Part shown: positions 45,121-54,291 of the stretch, piece by piece
Position numbering within the stretch: position 1 is the first letter of the stretch
How the letters are laid out: every line of letters begins with the position of its first letter
NCBI GenBank assembly: GCA_004017275.1
Contig: SAKE01000001.1
Coordinates: 620,001-684,000, forward strand
Reading direction: 5' to 3'
DNA from: Mesorhizobium sp.
Lineage (GTDB): Bacteria > Pseudomonadota > Alphaproteobacteria > Rhizobiales > Rhizobiaceae
DNA length: 64,000 nucleotides
Translations under genes and position numbers: made by a program
Notes under the pieces: generated by a model
What the model saw: the letters and a program-made list of their open reading frames with translations, nothing else
The model's database searches: none
What the model was told of the DNA's origin: nothing

Positions 45121-45714
45121 ATGACAGACGTCGCATTTTCATCCGGCAAGCCGTCGTTCAGCCCGCTCCGGCTTCAGGATCGTTCCCATGCCTGGCAGGT
45201 TGGAGCCGTCGTGCTCGGCACGCTGTTCCTGGCGCTGTCGTCATACATCGAAGTGCCGATGGTGCCGGTTCCGGTGACCATGCAGACCTTCGCCGTGACA
45301 TTGATAGGCGCGCTCTATGGCTGGCGGCTTGGCGCGGCCACCATCGCGGCGTGGCTGGTCGAGGGTGCTGTCGGTTTTCCGGTTCTGTCCGGAGGGGCAG
45401 CGGGTGCTTCACATTTCGTCGGCCCGACAGGCGGTTATCTCTTCGCCTTCCCGCTTGTCGGCGCGCTTGTCGGCTGGCTGGCTGAACGCGGCTGGAACGG
45501 CAACCGGGTGGTGCTTGCCTTCGCCGCCATGCTGCTTGGCAACCTGGCCTGCTTGGTTCTCGGCACCATCTGGCTTGCCGCCATGATCGGCACTGAGCAG
45601 GCCATCACCTTTGGGTTCCTGCCTTTTCTCATCGGCGGTCTGCTCAAGTCCGCGCTCGGTGCCGCGACGCTCATGGCCCTTCCCGGCGGCAAGGCGAAAC
45701 CGGCCAATCCGTGA
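45121..45714 (+). CDS. bioY: biotin transporter BioY
   Basis: A 197-residue, six-helix S component that binds and imports biotin. Conserved stretches include PVPVTMQTFAV and GPTGGYLFAFP. No energising bioMN genes are next to it; many rhizobial BioY proteins act alone or with shared ECF modules. It is controlled by BioR and coupled by a 4-nt GTGA overlap to the DUF1284 gene. Confidence 0.95.
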   Translation: MTDVAFSSGKPSFSPLRLQDRSHAWQVGAVVLGTLFLALSSYIEVPMVPVPVTMQTFAVTLIGALYGWRLGAATIAAWLVEGAVGFPVLSGGAAGASHFVGPTGGYLFAFPLVGALVGWLAERGWNGNRVVLAFAAMLLGNLACLVLGTIWLAAMIGTEQAITFGFLPFLIGGLLKSALGAATLMALPGGKAKPANP

Positions 45715-46154
45715 CAATCAGGCTACGCGCCCACCACCTCCTTTGCCTGCTCACCTATGTCGGCAAGGGATACACTCCCGCTTTCACCGCCAATTATGAT
45801 CGCGTCGCGGGGCGCCTGAGCCGGGGCGAGGACATCCTCCTCGTTTCCGGCCCGGACGATGTCTGCGCCCCGTTGCTCGACGAACCAGAACCGCACTGTC
45901 TCAACGAGAGCATCGTGGAGCGGGACCGGCTCGCTGCGCAGGATTTGGAGGAATTGCTGGCGCGCCCAATCCGCGTCGGCGCCAGCCTCGATTTCGACGG
46001 CGCGATGCTGGCGCGGATGCGGCAGGCGTTTTCGGCTGGCCGCGTGCGCAAGGCTTGTGTCGGCTGTGAGTGGAATGAGCTGTGCAGCACGATCGCAGCC
46101 GGCGGGTATAGCGACACGCTGGTGCAGCGGTCCGCCTCGCCAGGCGAACGCTGA
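45711..46154 (+). CDS. DUF1284 protein, probably iron-sulfur binding
   Basis: A 147-residue protein beginning MTIRLRAHHLLCLLTYVGKGY, the DUF1284 signature, with scattered conserved cysteines (HLLC, HCLNESI, and ACVGCEWNELC near the end) that could hold an Fe-S cluster. Its GTG start overlaps the bioY stop, so it is made with the biotin transporter and under BioR. Function unknown; a role in biotin use is an inference from coupling. Confidence 0.88.
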   Translation: MTIRLRAHHLLCLLTYVGKGYTPAFTANYDRVAGRLSRGEDILLVSGPDDVCAPLLDEPEPHCLNESIVERDRLAAQDLEELLARPIRVGASLDFDGAMLARMRQAFSAGRVRKACVGCEWNELCSTIAAGGYSDTLVQRSASPGER

Positions 46155-46387
46155 CATCGGTCCGAGCCTCAGCGGTCGATCTGTGTATATTCGGCTCCGC
46201 GCAGGGCCATGGCCGAAATTCAAGACCGGAAACTGGTGCCTGTCGCCATGGTTTGTTAATCGGGTGCCCGGATTGTGAATTCGAGGCGGATTGAAGCGTG
46301 ACCCCAAAAAGGCCATGCTTTGTCAGGATGATCGAGTCTACGCCGATCCCGCTGACGCGGTGATGGTGCCTGGCTGAAAGGGATACG

Positions 46388-48163
46388 ATGCGGCAAGGAC
46401 GTGCGCGCTGGCTGACAAGGCTGGCAATTGTGACAGGCATGGCGATCTCGGCTGTGCCGACCTATGCCAAGCAAACCACCGAACCGGTCAAGATCACGTC
46501 GTTCTCGGGCGCTTATCTGGCAGCCCGGATCGCCGAGGGCGACAACGACCTCGACAGCGCCATCGCCTACTACAAGCAGGCCCTGGCCTTCGACCCGAGC
46601 GACACCGGCCTGCAGCAGAGCCTGATGCTGTCGCTGATCGCGCAAGGCCGCTTCGACGAATCCCTGGTCTATGCCGACAAGCTCAAGGAAGTGCCTGATG
46701 TTGAGCGCTTCTCGCGCCTGGCACTGGCAGTCGATTCCTTCCACAAGAAGGACTTCACCAAGGCGCAGTACTGGCTCAAGCTGTCGCTGGAATCCGATCT
46801 CGACCGGCTGATCTCCGGTGTGATGTCCGGCTGGGCGCAGCAAGGCGCCGGCGAGCCCGCCGATGCGATGGCCTCCATCGACAAGCTGCAGGGGCCGGAT
46901 TGGTTCGGCCTGTTCAAGTCATTCCATCGCGCCCTGATCGCCGATGCGTCCGGCATGCCCGAAAAGGCCGAAGCAATCTACGCCGCGACCATGCAGGACA
47001 CCGCCGCCGGTGGCGCGGCCCCTGAAACCTGGATGCGCAGCGCCCAGGCCTATGCCTCGTTCCTGGCCCGCAAGGGCGACAAGACCAAGGCGCTGTCGGT
47101 GCTCGATCAGGCCGAGGCGTTTTCGCCCGGCAAGCTGGAAATTGTCGCCTTGCGCGACAGAATTACCAAGGGCGACAAGATTGCGCCCCTGGTTGCCGGT
47201 CCGTCCGATGGTTCTTCCGAGATACTGCTCGATCTCGCCACCGCGCTCAACCGTGGCGGCGGCGAGCCGTTCGTCCGTCTTTATCTGCAATATGCGCTCG
47301 CCCTCAAGCCCGACAGCGACGCAGCACTGGTGCAACTCGCTGCCGTGTCCGAGCAGTTGAAGGACGGCGAGGGCGCCATCGCGCTCTATCGGCGGATTCC
47401 TGCCACCTCGCCGCTGAAGGAGCTTTCGGACCTGCAGCTCGGCCTCAACCTTGCCGATCTCGACCGCCACGAGGAGGCGATCACTCATCTGAAGGCTTTC
47501 GTCGACGCCCACCCCAATGACATGCGCGCCTATCTGGCGCTCGGCGGCGTCTATTCCTCGAAGGATGATTTCCGCTCGGCCGCCACTCTCTACGACAAGG
47601 CTGTCGAGGCGCTGAAGACGCCGACCGCGGCCAACTGGAACATCTTCTACCAGCGCGGCATCGCCTATGAGCGCCTGAAGGAATGGCCCAAGGCCGAGCC
47701 GAACTTCCGCAAAGCGCTGGAACTGTTCCCCGATCAGCCGCAGGTGCTGAACTATCTCGGCTATTCCTGGGTCGACATGAACACCAACCTCAAGGAAGGC
47801 CTGGCGATGATCCAGAAGGCCGTCGATCTTAGGCCGAGCGACGGTTACATCGTCGATTCGCTGGGTTGGGCCTATTTCCGCCTCGGCCGATTCGACGACG
47901 CGGTGCGCGAAATGGAACGCGCCGTGTCGCTGAAGCCGGAAGATCCGGTTCTCAACGACCACCTCGGCGATGCCTACTGGCGCGTCGGCCGCAAGCTGGA
48001 AGCCACCTTCCAGTGGAACCAGGCCCGCGACCTGAAGCCGGATCCCGACGTGCTTGCCACCTTGCAGCAGAAGCTGATGAAGGGCCTCCCGCCGATCGAA
48101 TCCAACACGGCGCAGGAGACCCCGAAGGTCAAGCCAGAGCCGGTGCCCGCCCCGAAGGGGTGA
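46388..48163 (+). CDS. tetratricopeptide repeat protein, probably exported
   Basis: A 591-residue protein with an N-terminal signal sequence (LTRLAIVTGMAISAVPTYA) and many TPR units, clearest at residues 45-80, 350-420 and 430-560 (SDGYIVDSLGWAYFRLGRFDDAVREMERAVSLKPEDPVLNDHLGDAYWRVGR). The end is proline-rich. TPR proteins of this type hold envelope assemblies; its partner is unknown. This family lies next to ispB, ispE and glyQ in many rhizobia. Confidence 0.88.
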   Translation: MRQGRARWLTRLAIVTGMAISAVPTYAKQTTEPVKITSFSGAYLAARIAEGDNDLDSAIAYYKQALAFDPSDTGLQQSLMLSLIAQGRFDESLVYADKLKEVPDVERFSRLALAVDSFHKKDFTKAQYWLKLSLESDLDRLISGVMSGWAQQGAGEPADAMASIDKLQGPDWFGLFKSFHRALIADASGMPEKAEAIYAATMQDTAAGGAAPETWMRSAQAYASFLARKGDKTKALSVLDQAEAFSPGKLEIVALRDRITKGDKIAPLVAGPSDGSSEILLDLATALNRGGGEPFVRLYLQYALALKPDSDAALVQLAAVSEQLKDGEGAIALYRRIPATSPLKELSDLQLGLNLADLDRHEEAITHLKAFVDAHPNDMRAYLALGGVYSSKDDFRSAATLYDKAVEALKTPTAANWNIFYQRGIAYERLKEWPKAEPNFRKALELFPDQPQVLNYLGYSWVDMNTNLKEGLAMIQKAVDLRPSDGYIVDSLGWAYFRLGRFDDAVREMERAVSLKPEDPVLNDHLGDAYWRVGRKLEATFQWNQARDLKPDPDVLATLQQKLMKGLPPIESNTAQETPKVKPEPVPAPKG

Positions 48164-48186
48164 GTTAGCCATTAGAATTCAATGCG

Positions 48187-48216
48187 AACGGGGCTCTTAT
48201 CGGGGTCCCGTTTTCG
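48187..48216. terminator. probable terminator after the TPR gene
   Basis: AACGGG (48187-48192), a 14-nt loop and CCCGTT (48207-48212), then TTCGTTT. Placed between the convergent TPR and GNAT genes. Confidence 0.6.
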
Positions 48217-48243
48217 TTTGAACCGCGTATCCGGCTGACTGCC

Positions 48244-48705
48244 TCAGAAGAGCTTGCGATAGACGACAAACCCGGAGTGCTCAGCGACCTTGTCGTAGAG
48301 CTTCATTGCGGTGTCGTTGGTCTCATGTGTCAGCCAGTATACCCGGCCTGAGCCGGCCGCCTGGGCACGCTCATAGACGCCCTCGATCAGCGCCCGGCCG
48401 ATGCCTTTTCCTCGCGAGGCCTGCGTGGTGAAAAGGTCCTGCAGATAGCAATTCGGCGCGATCGCCGTGGTGCTGCGGTGGAGGAGGTAGTGCACGAGGC
48501 CGAGAAGCCGTCCTTCGCTTTCGGCGACCAGTGCATGGACCGGCTCACAGGCATCGAAGAAGCGAGACCATGTCATCTGGGTGATCTCGCCCGGCAGGGC
48601 CGTTTCACCGGAGCGGCCATAAAATGCGTTGTAGCCGTCCCACAGCGGCAGCCATCGGTCGAAGTCCTGTCGCGCAATGGGGCGGACGATGATTGGGCTG
48701 GGCAT
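48244..48705 (-). CDS. GNAT family N-acetyltransferase
   Basis: A 153-residue acetyltransferase. The acetyl-CoA loop is TTQASRGKGIGRALIEGV near residues 93-110, preceded by LQDLF. Start ATG 48705 (MPSPIIVRP). The acceptor is unknown. Convergent with the TPR gene. Confidence 0.88.
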   Translation of the reverse strand: MPSPIIVRPIARQDFDRWLPLWDGYNAFYGRSGETALPGEITQMTWSRFFDACEPVHALVAESEGRLLGLVHYLLHRSTTAIAPNCYLQDLFTTQASRGKGIGRALIEGVYERAQAAGSGRVYWLTHETNDTAMKLYDKVAEHSGFVVYRKLF

Positions 48706-48887
48706 GGCGGAACCTTGTCGTTGATGCGGGCGAAGCCCATAGAACAGACCGCAGGCCCTCATGGCCGGCAATAGGCCAGCCGCTCGCAATGCTTTCAACG
48801 ACATGTTCGCCGGCGCGCTTTGCTTGACGCTTCAACGCCGGGTCTCTAGGACGTGCCGGCAAGCTAGCCTGTGCTGTCGAGGCCCCC

Positions 48888-49847
48888 GTGACAATTGAAA
48901 TCCCGACCATTGAAATATCAGCCCATATGCATCCCAGCCGGTCGTTCCAGGGGCTGATCCTGACCTTGCACAACTACTGGGCGGCCTATGGCTGCGTCAT
49001 CCTGCAGCCCTACGACATGGAAGTCGGCGCCGGCACCTTTCATCCGGCAACGACGTTGCGCGCGCTTGGGCCAAAACGCTGGAACGCCGCCTATGTCCAG
49101 CCGTCGCGCCGCCCCAAGGACGGGCGTTATGGCGAGAACCCGAACCGGCTGCAGCACTATTACCAGTATCAGGTGATCCTGAAGCCCAACCCGCCCAATT
49201 TGCAGGAGCTCTATCTCGGCTCCCTGGCGGCGATCGGCGTCGATCCGCTGCTGCACGACATCCGCTTCGTCGAGGACGATTGGGAAAGCCCGACGCTGGG
49301 CGCCTGGGGGCTCGGCTGGGAATGCTGGTGCGACGGCATGGAAGTGTCGCAGTTCACTTATTTCCAGCAGGTCTGCGGTATCGAATGCGCGCCGGTGGCA
49401 GGCGAACTGACTTACGGGCTGGAACGGCTGGCCATGTATGTGCAGGGCGTCGACAATGTCTACGACCTCAACTTCAATGGCCGCGAAGGCGCCGACAAGG
49501 TCACCTATGGCGATGTCTTCCTGCAGGCCGAGCAGGAATATTCGCGCCACAATTTCGAATACGCCAACACGGCGATGCTTTTGCGCCACTTCGAGGATGC
49601 CGAGGCCGAGTGCAAGGCGTTGCTGGATGCGGGTGCGCCGGCATCTAACGACAATTTGCCGATGCACCGGATGGTTTTCCCAGCCTATGATCAGTGCATC
49701 AAGGCCAGCCACGTCTTCAACCTGCTCGACGCGCGCGGCGTGATTTCGGTCACCGAACGGCAGAGCTACATCCTGCGGGTGCGCAATCTGGCCAAAGCCT
49801 GCGGCGAGGCGTTTTTGAAGACGCAGGCGGGTGGCTTGGCGGCCTGA
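48888..49847 (+). CDS. glyQ: glycyl-tRNA synthetase alpha subunit
   Basis: A 319-residue subunit of the tetrameric alpha2beta2 glycyl-tRNA synthetase. [44 protein letters not shown] is the catalytic N-terminal block. Start GTG 48888; ATG 48927 would also give a normal protein. glyS normally follows, but here about 990 nt with inserted material separates them. Confidence 0.96.
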   Translation: MTIEIPTIEISAHMHPSRSFQGLILTLHNYWAAYGCVILQPYDMEVGAGTFHPATTLRALGPKRWNAAYVQPSRRPKDGRYGENPNRLQHYYQYQVILKPNPPNLQELYLGSLAAIGVDPLLHDIRFVEDDWESPTLGAWGLGWECWCDGMEVSQFTYFQQVCGIECAPVAGELTYGLERLAMYVQGVDNVYDLNFNGREGADKVTYGDVFLQAEQEYSRHNFEYANTAMLLRHFEDAEAECKALLDAGAPASNDNLPMHRMVFPAYDQCIKASHVFNLLDARGVISVTERQSYILRVRNLAKACGEAFLKTQAGGLAA

Positions 49848-49848
49848 G

Positions 49849-50022
49849 TCAGGCCTGCTTCATCTCGAAGGTAGCTTTGATCGGCAGAATGTTCTGGCTG
49901 CTGGCACCGTCGATCGTGCGCAATGCCTGCCTTACGCCCGGCATTGCGAAGGCACCGTGAGCCTGCGCGGTGAAGCAGGCGCCGAGCGCGAGGATCTGTA
50001 GAAGTCTGGATGCCGTTTTCAT
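49849..50022 (-). CDS. small secreted protein, hypothetical
   Basis: A 57-residue frame from ATG 50022 with a convincing signal peptide (ASRLLQILALGACFTAQAHG, cut near AFA) and a short mature part. It faces glyQ, whose stop is 2 nt away. No family recognised; conservation is the missing evidence. Confidence 0.4.
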   Translation of the reverse strand: MKTASRLLQILALGACFTAQAHGAFAMPGVRQALRTIDGASSQNILPIKATFEMKQA

Positions 50023-50187
50023 GGTCGTTGAGCCAATAGTTCCCTGCCTGAGCGTGGGTCGCTTCAGCGCTGCGTTCGGTTCATGGAAATCTTTGATCCA
50101 AGGACGGGTGGCATAGTCTCGCCCCGACAGGGCGGCCAAAATTTGTGTAAAGGGTGACAGCAGCCAGCCGAGTTGCTATGCCCTCTT

Positions 50188-50236
50188 ACCTCCCCCTCGA
50201 TGGGGGAGGTCGCCGCGTAGCGGCGGGTGGGGGTGC
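50188..50236. repeat. left arm of the inverted repeat around the DUF559 gene
   Basis: CCTCCCCCTCGATGGGGGAGG followed by a GCCGCGTAGCGGC hairpin. A related inverted copy follows the DUF559 gene at 50653-50713. The two arms bracket the gene at 50251-50643, with the DUF559 start 14 nt inside the left arm. Confidence 0.8.
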
Positions 50237-50250
50237 TAGCGCGGTTTTCT

Positions 50251-50643
50251 ATGCCGAAGCTCGATCGGTTCAAGTTGCTGTCCGCGCAACGGCTCCGTGC
50301 GGCAATGACCGACGAGGAACGCATCTTGTGGCGGCATCTGTGGCGCATTCCAGTGGAAGGCACCCATTTCCGCAAACAGGCGCCGGTCGGCATTTACTTC
50401 CCCGATTTCATCTCGCACCGGTTGAAACTGATCATTGAGGTGGATGGTGCTCATCACAGTTTCGATGGTCAGCAACACCACGACGAGATTCGTACGAAAT
50501 GGTTTGAGAGCCAGGGCTATCGTGTCGTTCGCTTCTGGAACCATGAAATCAAAAACGAACTGGATTCCGTACTCGATACGATCTATGCGGCGGTGGAAGA
50601 ACGGAAATCACACCTTGGCTCGCTAGACGCTGAAGGTGCTTGA
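50251..50643 (+). CDS. DUF559 (Vsr-like) endonuclease-domain protein
   Basis: A 130-residue protein of the DUF559 family, fold-related to very-short-patch-repair (Vsr) nucleases. Catalytic-type residues are seen in FPDFISHRLKLIIEVDGAHH (D and E-x-D) and the ending GYRVVRFWNHEIKNEL. ATG 50251 (MPKLDRF) is the best start. It is flanked by inverted repeats and inserted between glyQ and glyS, which are normally adjacent or near-adjacent. DUF559 genes often ride in mobile or repeat-flanked settings. Its substrate is unknown. Confidence 0.88.
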   Translation: MPKLDRFKLLSAQRLRAAMTDEERILWRHLWRIPVEGTHFRKQAPVGIYFPDFISHRLKLIIEVDGAHHSFDGQQHHDEIRTKWFESQGYRVVRFWNHEIKNELDSVLDTIYAAVEERKSHLGSLDAEGA

Positions 50644-50652
50644 GACCGAGAC

Positions 50653-50713
50653 GCCGCCACCCCACCCCGGCGCTAACGCGCCGACCCTCCCCATCGAGGG
50701 GAGGGTGAGGAGC
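50653..50713. repeat. right arm of the inverted repeat around the DUF559 gene
   Basis: Contains GGCGCTAACGCGCC and CCCTCCCCATCGAGGGGAGGG hairpins, the approximate reverse complement of the left arm. It ends 4 nt before the ATG of the partial glyS copy. Confidence 0.8.
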
Positions 50714-50717
50714 TACA

Positions 50718-50837
50718 ATGCCTGACTTGCTTCTAGAACTCCGCTCGGAAGAGATTCCTGCCCAGCTGCGCGACCGCAGCGCCGGAGGCGTGAGGACGCG
50801 CAAACAGGAAAATGGCATGCGGGCGGAGACACTCTGA
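50718..50837 (+). pseudogene. partial duplicate of the glyS 5' end (39 codons)
   Basis: From ATG 50718 the frame reads [15 protein letters not shown], identical in all 15 residues to the start of glyS, then diverges into an unrelated tail and stops (TGA 50835-50837) overlapping the real glyS ATG (TGATG). The 15 codons differ from glyS at 11 of 45 bases, all silent. It has its own GGTGAGGAG ribosome site. Either a remnant of a glyS copy from another lineage or a small expressed leader coupled to glyS. Confidence 0.75.
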
Positions 50838-53231
50838 TGCCGGATTTGTTGCTCGAACTTCGCTCCGAGGAAATCCCCGCCCGCATGCAGCGCAAGGCGG
50901 CGGGTGACCTCAACAAGATGCTGACCGACGGTCTGGTCGAGGCGGGGCTGACCTATGAAGCGGCGCGCGAGTACTGGACGCCGCGGCGTCTGACGCTCGA
51001 CATCAGGGGCCTGACCGCACGCTCGAAGGATATTCGCGAGGAGATCAAGGGGCCTTCGATATCAGCGCCTGAACAGGCGGTCCAAGGTTTCCTGCGCAAG
51101 GCCGGACTTTCGTCGATCGCCGAGGCGCATGTCCATTCCGATCCGAAGAAAGGCGACTTCTATGTCGCCCATATCTCGAAGCCGGGCAGGGCGGCGGAAG
51201 AGATCATCGCCGAGCTGGTGCCGGGCATCATCCGCAATTTCCCATGGCCGAAATCGATGCGCTGGGGGCCGGCCTCGGCCAAGCCCGGCTCATTGCGCTG
51301 GGTGCGGCCGCTGCAATCGATCCTGTGCACCTTCGGCCCGGAGACCGAGGAACCTGTGGTGGTCGATTTCGAGATCGACGGCATCCGCTCCGGCAACATC
51401 AGCTACGGCCACCGTTTCCATGCGCCCGATGCCATCACCGTGCGCCGCTTCGACGATTATGTCTCCAAGCTGGAAGCGGCGAAGGTCGTGCTCGATGCCG
51501 ACCGCCGCAAGGAGATCATCCTTGCCGACGCCCGCAATCTCGCCTTCGCCAACGGGCTCGACCTGGTCGAGGACGACGGGCTGCTGGAGGAAGTGTCCGG
51601 GCTGGTCGAATGGCCGGTCGTGCTGATGGGCGCGTTCGAAGAGGCTTTCCTGGCCATTCCGGCCGAGGTGATCCGGCTGACCATCCGCGCCAACCAGAAG
51701 TGCTTTGTTACCCGGCCGCAAGGCGAGGGCGAGGCTCTGTCCAGCCGCTTCATCCTCACCGCCAACATCGAGGCCAAGGACGGCGGCAAGGAGATCGCCC
51801 ATGGCAACGGCAAGGTGGTGCGCGCCCGCCTGTCCGACGCGCTTTATTTCTGGACGACCGACCAGGGCGATTTGCCTGACCTCGGCGAGCTCGAGGCATC
51901 GGCGGAAAAGTTCGGGCTCGATCTGAAAAAGCCGCTCGACCAGCGCATGGCCCGCCTCGACCATCTCAATGTGACCTTCCATGCTAAGCTCGGCACGCAA
52001 GGCGAGCGGGTTGAGCGGTTGAAAGAACTGGCCGAAGAGCTATCGCCGATCGTAGGCGCAGATCCCAAGTTGTCGCACCGCGCCGCAGTTCTCGCCAAGG
52101 CCGATCTGACCACAGAGGTCGTCGGCGAATTTCCCGAATTACAAGGCGCCATAGGGCGCAAATACGCGCTGCTTCAAGGCGATCATGCTTCGGTCGCGGC
52201 AGCCATTGAGGAGCACTATAAGCCACAAGGCCCTTCCGACCGCGTGCCGAGCGACCCGGTTTCGATCACCGTGGCGCTCGCCGACAAGCTCGACACGCTG
52301 GCCGGCTTCTGGGCCATCGACGAAAAGCCGACAGGGTCGAAGGATCCCTATGCACTGCGTAGAGCGGCGCTGGGTGTGGTGAGGATCATACTGGAAAACA
52401 AGATCAGGCTTTCCCTGGGTGTCGCCATTGCGGCGACGGTGGCCTCGGCGCTCGCGGCATATGAACGGCTCGGCGACGGGGCTGAGAGCCGTGGTATGGT
52501 CACGATGCTCGATTCCCGCATTCGCGAGTACAAGGGGGCAAGCCAGCTATTGTCGGAAGCGGGCCTGATCTCCAGATTGTTGAAGGGCGGGCTGGTCAGC
52601 GCAAATTCGCAAACCTTTGGCTCCTCCGATCAGGAACGAGAGTTCTTCGATGGCCAGCGTATGATGGAATTGGAGGCATCGCTGTCGCCATTCATCGCCG
52701 ACCTCATCGTCTTCTTCCATGACCGCCTGAAGGTCTACCTCCGTGACCAAGGTGCACGCCACGACCTGATCGATGCAGTGTTGGCGGCAGGTTCGCGCCC
52801 AATCTCCCAACGACGATCTGCTGCAGATCGTGCGCCGCGTCGAGGCGCTCGGCACCTTCCTCGACACCGAGGATGGCAAGAACCTGCTTGCCGGCACCAA
52901 GCGTGCGGCCAACATCTTGGCCGCCGAGGAGAAGAAGAAAACAGCGGTCGCCGAAACCGTTGAGCCGGCTCTGTTTCGCGAGGATACCGAGAAATCGCTG
53001 TTTGCGGCCGTGAATCAGGCTGAGAAGCAAGCCGGCGAAGCGATTCAAAACGATGACTTTTCCGGCGCCCTGCTGGCGCTTAGCGTGTTGCGCGAACCGG
53101 TTGATTCATTCTTTGAGCATGTTCTCGTGAATGATGAAGACCAGGCCGTGCGTGCCAACCGCCTGGCGCTGCTCGCCCGGATCCGCGCGGCAACCAATCA
53201 GGTCGCGGATTTCTCGAAGATAGCCGGTTAA
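50837..53231 (+). CDS. glyS: glycyl-tRNA synthetase beta subunit, with an apparent frameshift near 52785-52810
   Basis: The beta subunit binds tRNA-Gly. The first frame (50837 to about 52790) gives normal GlyS through [16 protein letters not shown]. It then turns into an arginine-rich non-GlyS tail ending at 52963. The proper continuation ([41 protein letters not shown], ending VADFSKIAG at 53231) is in the next frame, so one extra base (or a +1 shift) lies between about 52780 and 52815. The lost part is the anticodon-binding DALR domain. A sequencing error is the simplest cause, since glyS is essential. Confidence 0.9.
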
Positions 53232-53340
53232 GGCGAAGAAAATATTCTTTGCCGCCGGCCGTTCGAGCCGGCTTACAGTCATATGGCGATGACCTCTCCG
53301 TGGCAAAAGGGACATGTTCCCCAACCCCACGGAGGCTCCC

Positions 53341-53643
53341 ATGAATTCCGATCACGAAATCGAAGTGACAGAAGAAACTCCCGCCGAGGCGCTTGAATCC
53401 GCTTCCGAAACCACCCTCGATCATGCCGCCGCCGCTGCTGTCGAAGCCGCTGACCTGTCTGACGATGACGGCGACGATGAAGAAGGCGAAGAGTCTGTCG
53501 AAGCCGCCACGCTCTCGGATGACGGCGAAGAAGATGAGGACGAAGACGACGCCGACGACAGCGTGAAGGCCGAAGGCGATGACGCTGAAGATAGCGACGA
53601 CGAAGAGTCCGAAGAGGACGACGACAAGGAAGAAGCCGCCTGA
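53341..53643 (+). CDS. highly acidic low-complexity protein
   Basis: A 100-residue protein from ATG 53341, about half Asp and Glu, in runs such as DDDGDDEEGEE, with almost no basic or aromatic residues. No fold or family recognised. It has its own terminator and sits directly after glyS. It could be an intrinsically disordered binding or mimicry protein; GGAGG before the ATG and the terminator support expression. Confidence 0.65.
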   Translation: MNSDHEIEVTEETPAEALESASETTLDHAAAAAVEAADLSDDDGDDEEGEESVEAATLSDDGEEDEDEDDADDSVKAEGDDAEDSDDEESEEDDDKEEAA

Positions 53644-53670
53644 GATTTCAGCCGCTATTGATGAAAAAAA

Positions 53671-53697
53671 GGCGGCGCCAACGCGCCGCCCTCTTTT
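53671..53697. terminator. intrinsic terminator between convergent genes
   Basis: GGCGGCG-CCAACG-CGCCGCC-type stem with A7 on the left and CTCTTTT on the right, so it can work in both directions for the acidic protein gene and the gene at 53724. Confidence 0.85.
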
Positions 53698-53723
53698 GTC
53701 ATTCCTTCCGGGTGCAGACCCCG

Positions 53724-54113
53724 TCAGTTCTCGAGAATGCTGACGCGCACGCTGTTTTCGTAGACGTCGACCTGGATCAGCGGTTCGCCATTGACGATGG
53801 CGCGCTTGGTCGAGGAGCTCATGGCGCCGCCGCGCTCCAGCATGCGTTGCAGGTCAGCGCGCTGGTCGTTGGTCCTGAACCAGCCATCGCCCTCGTCGTC
53901 GCTGTCGCGGCGGTGGAATTTGTGCCAGTTGGCGCGGTCCTGCCGCACCATTTGCGCGGCATTGTCGAGCGCATAGCCGTCACTCGCCTGATGATCGCGA
54001 TCGGAAATGCGGGCGACATAGGATCCCAGCATGTCGTCGGCATGAGCCGCGCCGGCGCCCAGCAGTGACGCCAGCAGAAGCCCAGCCGCGATGACGATTC
54101 CAGATTTTCTCAT
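53724..54113 (-). CDS. secreted protein of unknown function
   Basis: A 129-residue protein with a strong signal peptide (SGIVIAAGLLLASLLGAGAAHA). The mature part is polar, with NAAQMVRQDRANWHKFHRRDSDDEGDGWF in the centre. No family recognised. Start ATG 54113. Convergent with the acidic protein gene. Confidence 0.75.
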   Translation of the reverse strand: MRKSGIVIAAGLLLASLLGAGAAHADDMLGSYVARISDRDHQASDGYALDNAAQMVRQDRANWHKFHRRDSDDEGDGWFRTNDQRADLQRMLERGGAMSSSTKRAIVNGEPLIQVDVYENSVRVSILEN

Positions 54114-54291
54114 GATCAAACCCTTTGCCCCTAGCGATGAAACCCCGTCTGCCAGAGCCGCCCGACGAAATCTAGCCGATGGCGTCTCGCGGCTGAAATA
54201 AACCGAAACGGGATTTGCCTGGCAATGGTGCGCCGGGCGCCAGACCGCCGTCAAGTCACGCCAACAACGTCAGGCTGCCTTTGAGCCGGGG

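Noticed and set aside
52773..53231. A separate 152-codon gene after glyS.
   Set aside because: Its translation is the missing C-terminal domain of GlyS, so it is the continuation of a frameshifted gene, not an independent one.
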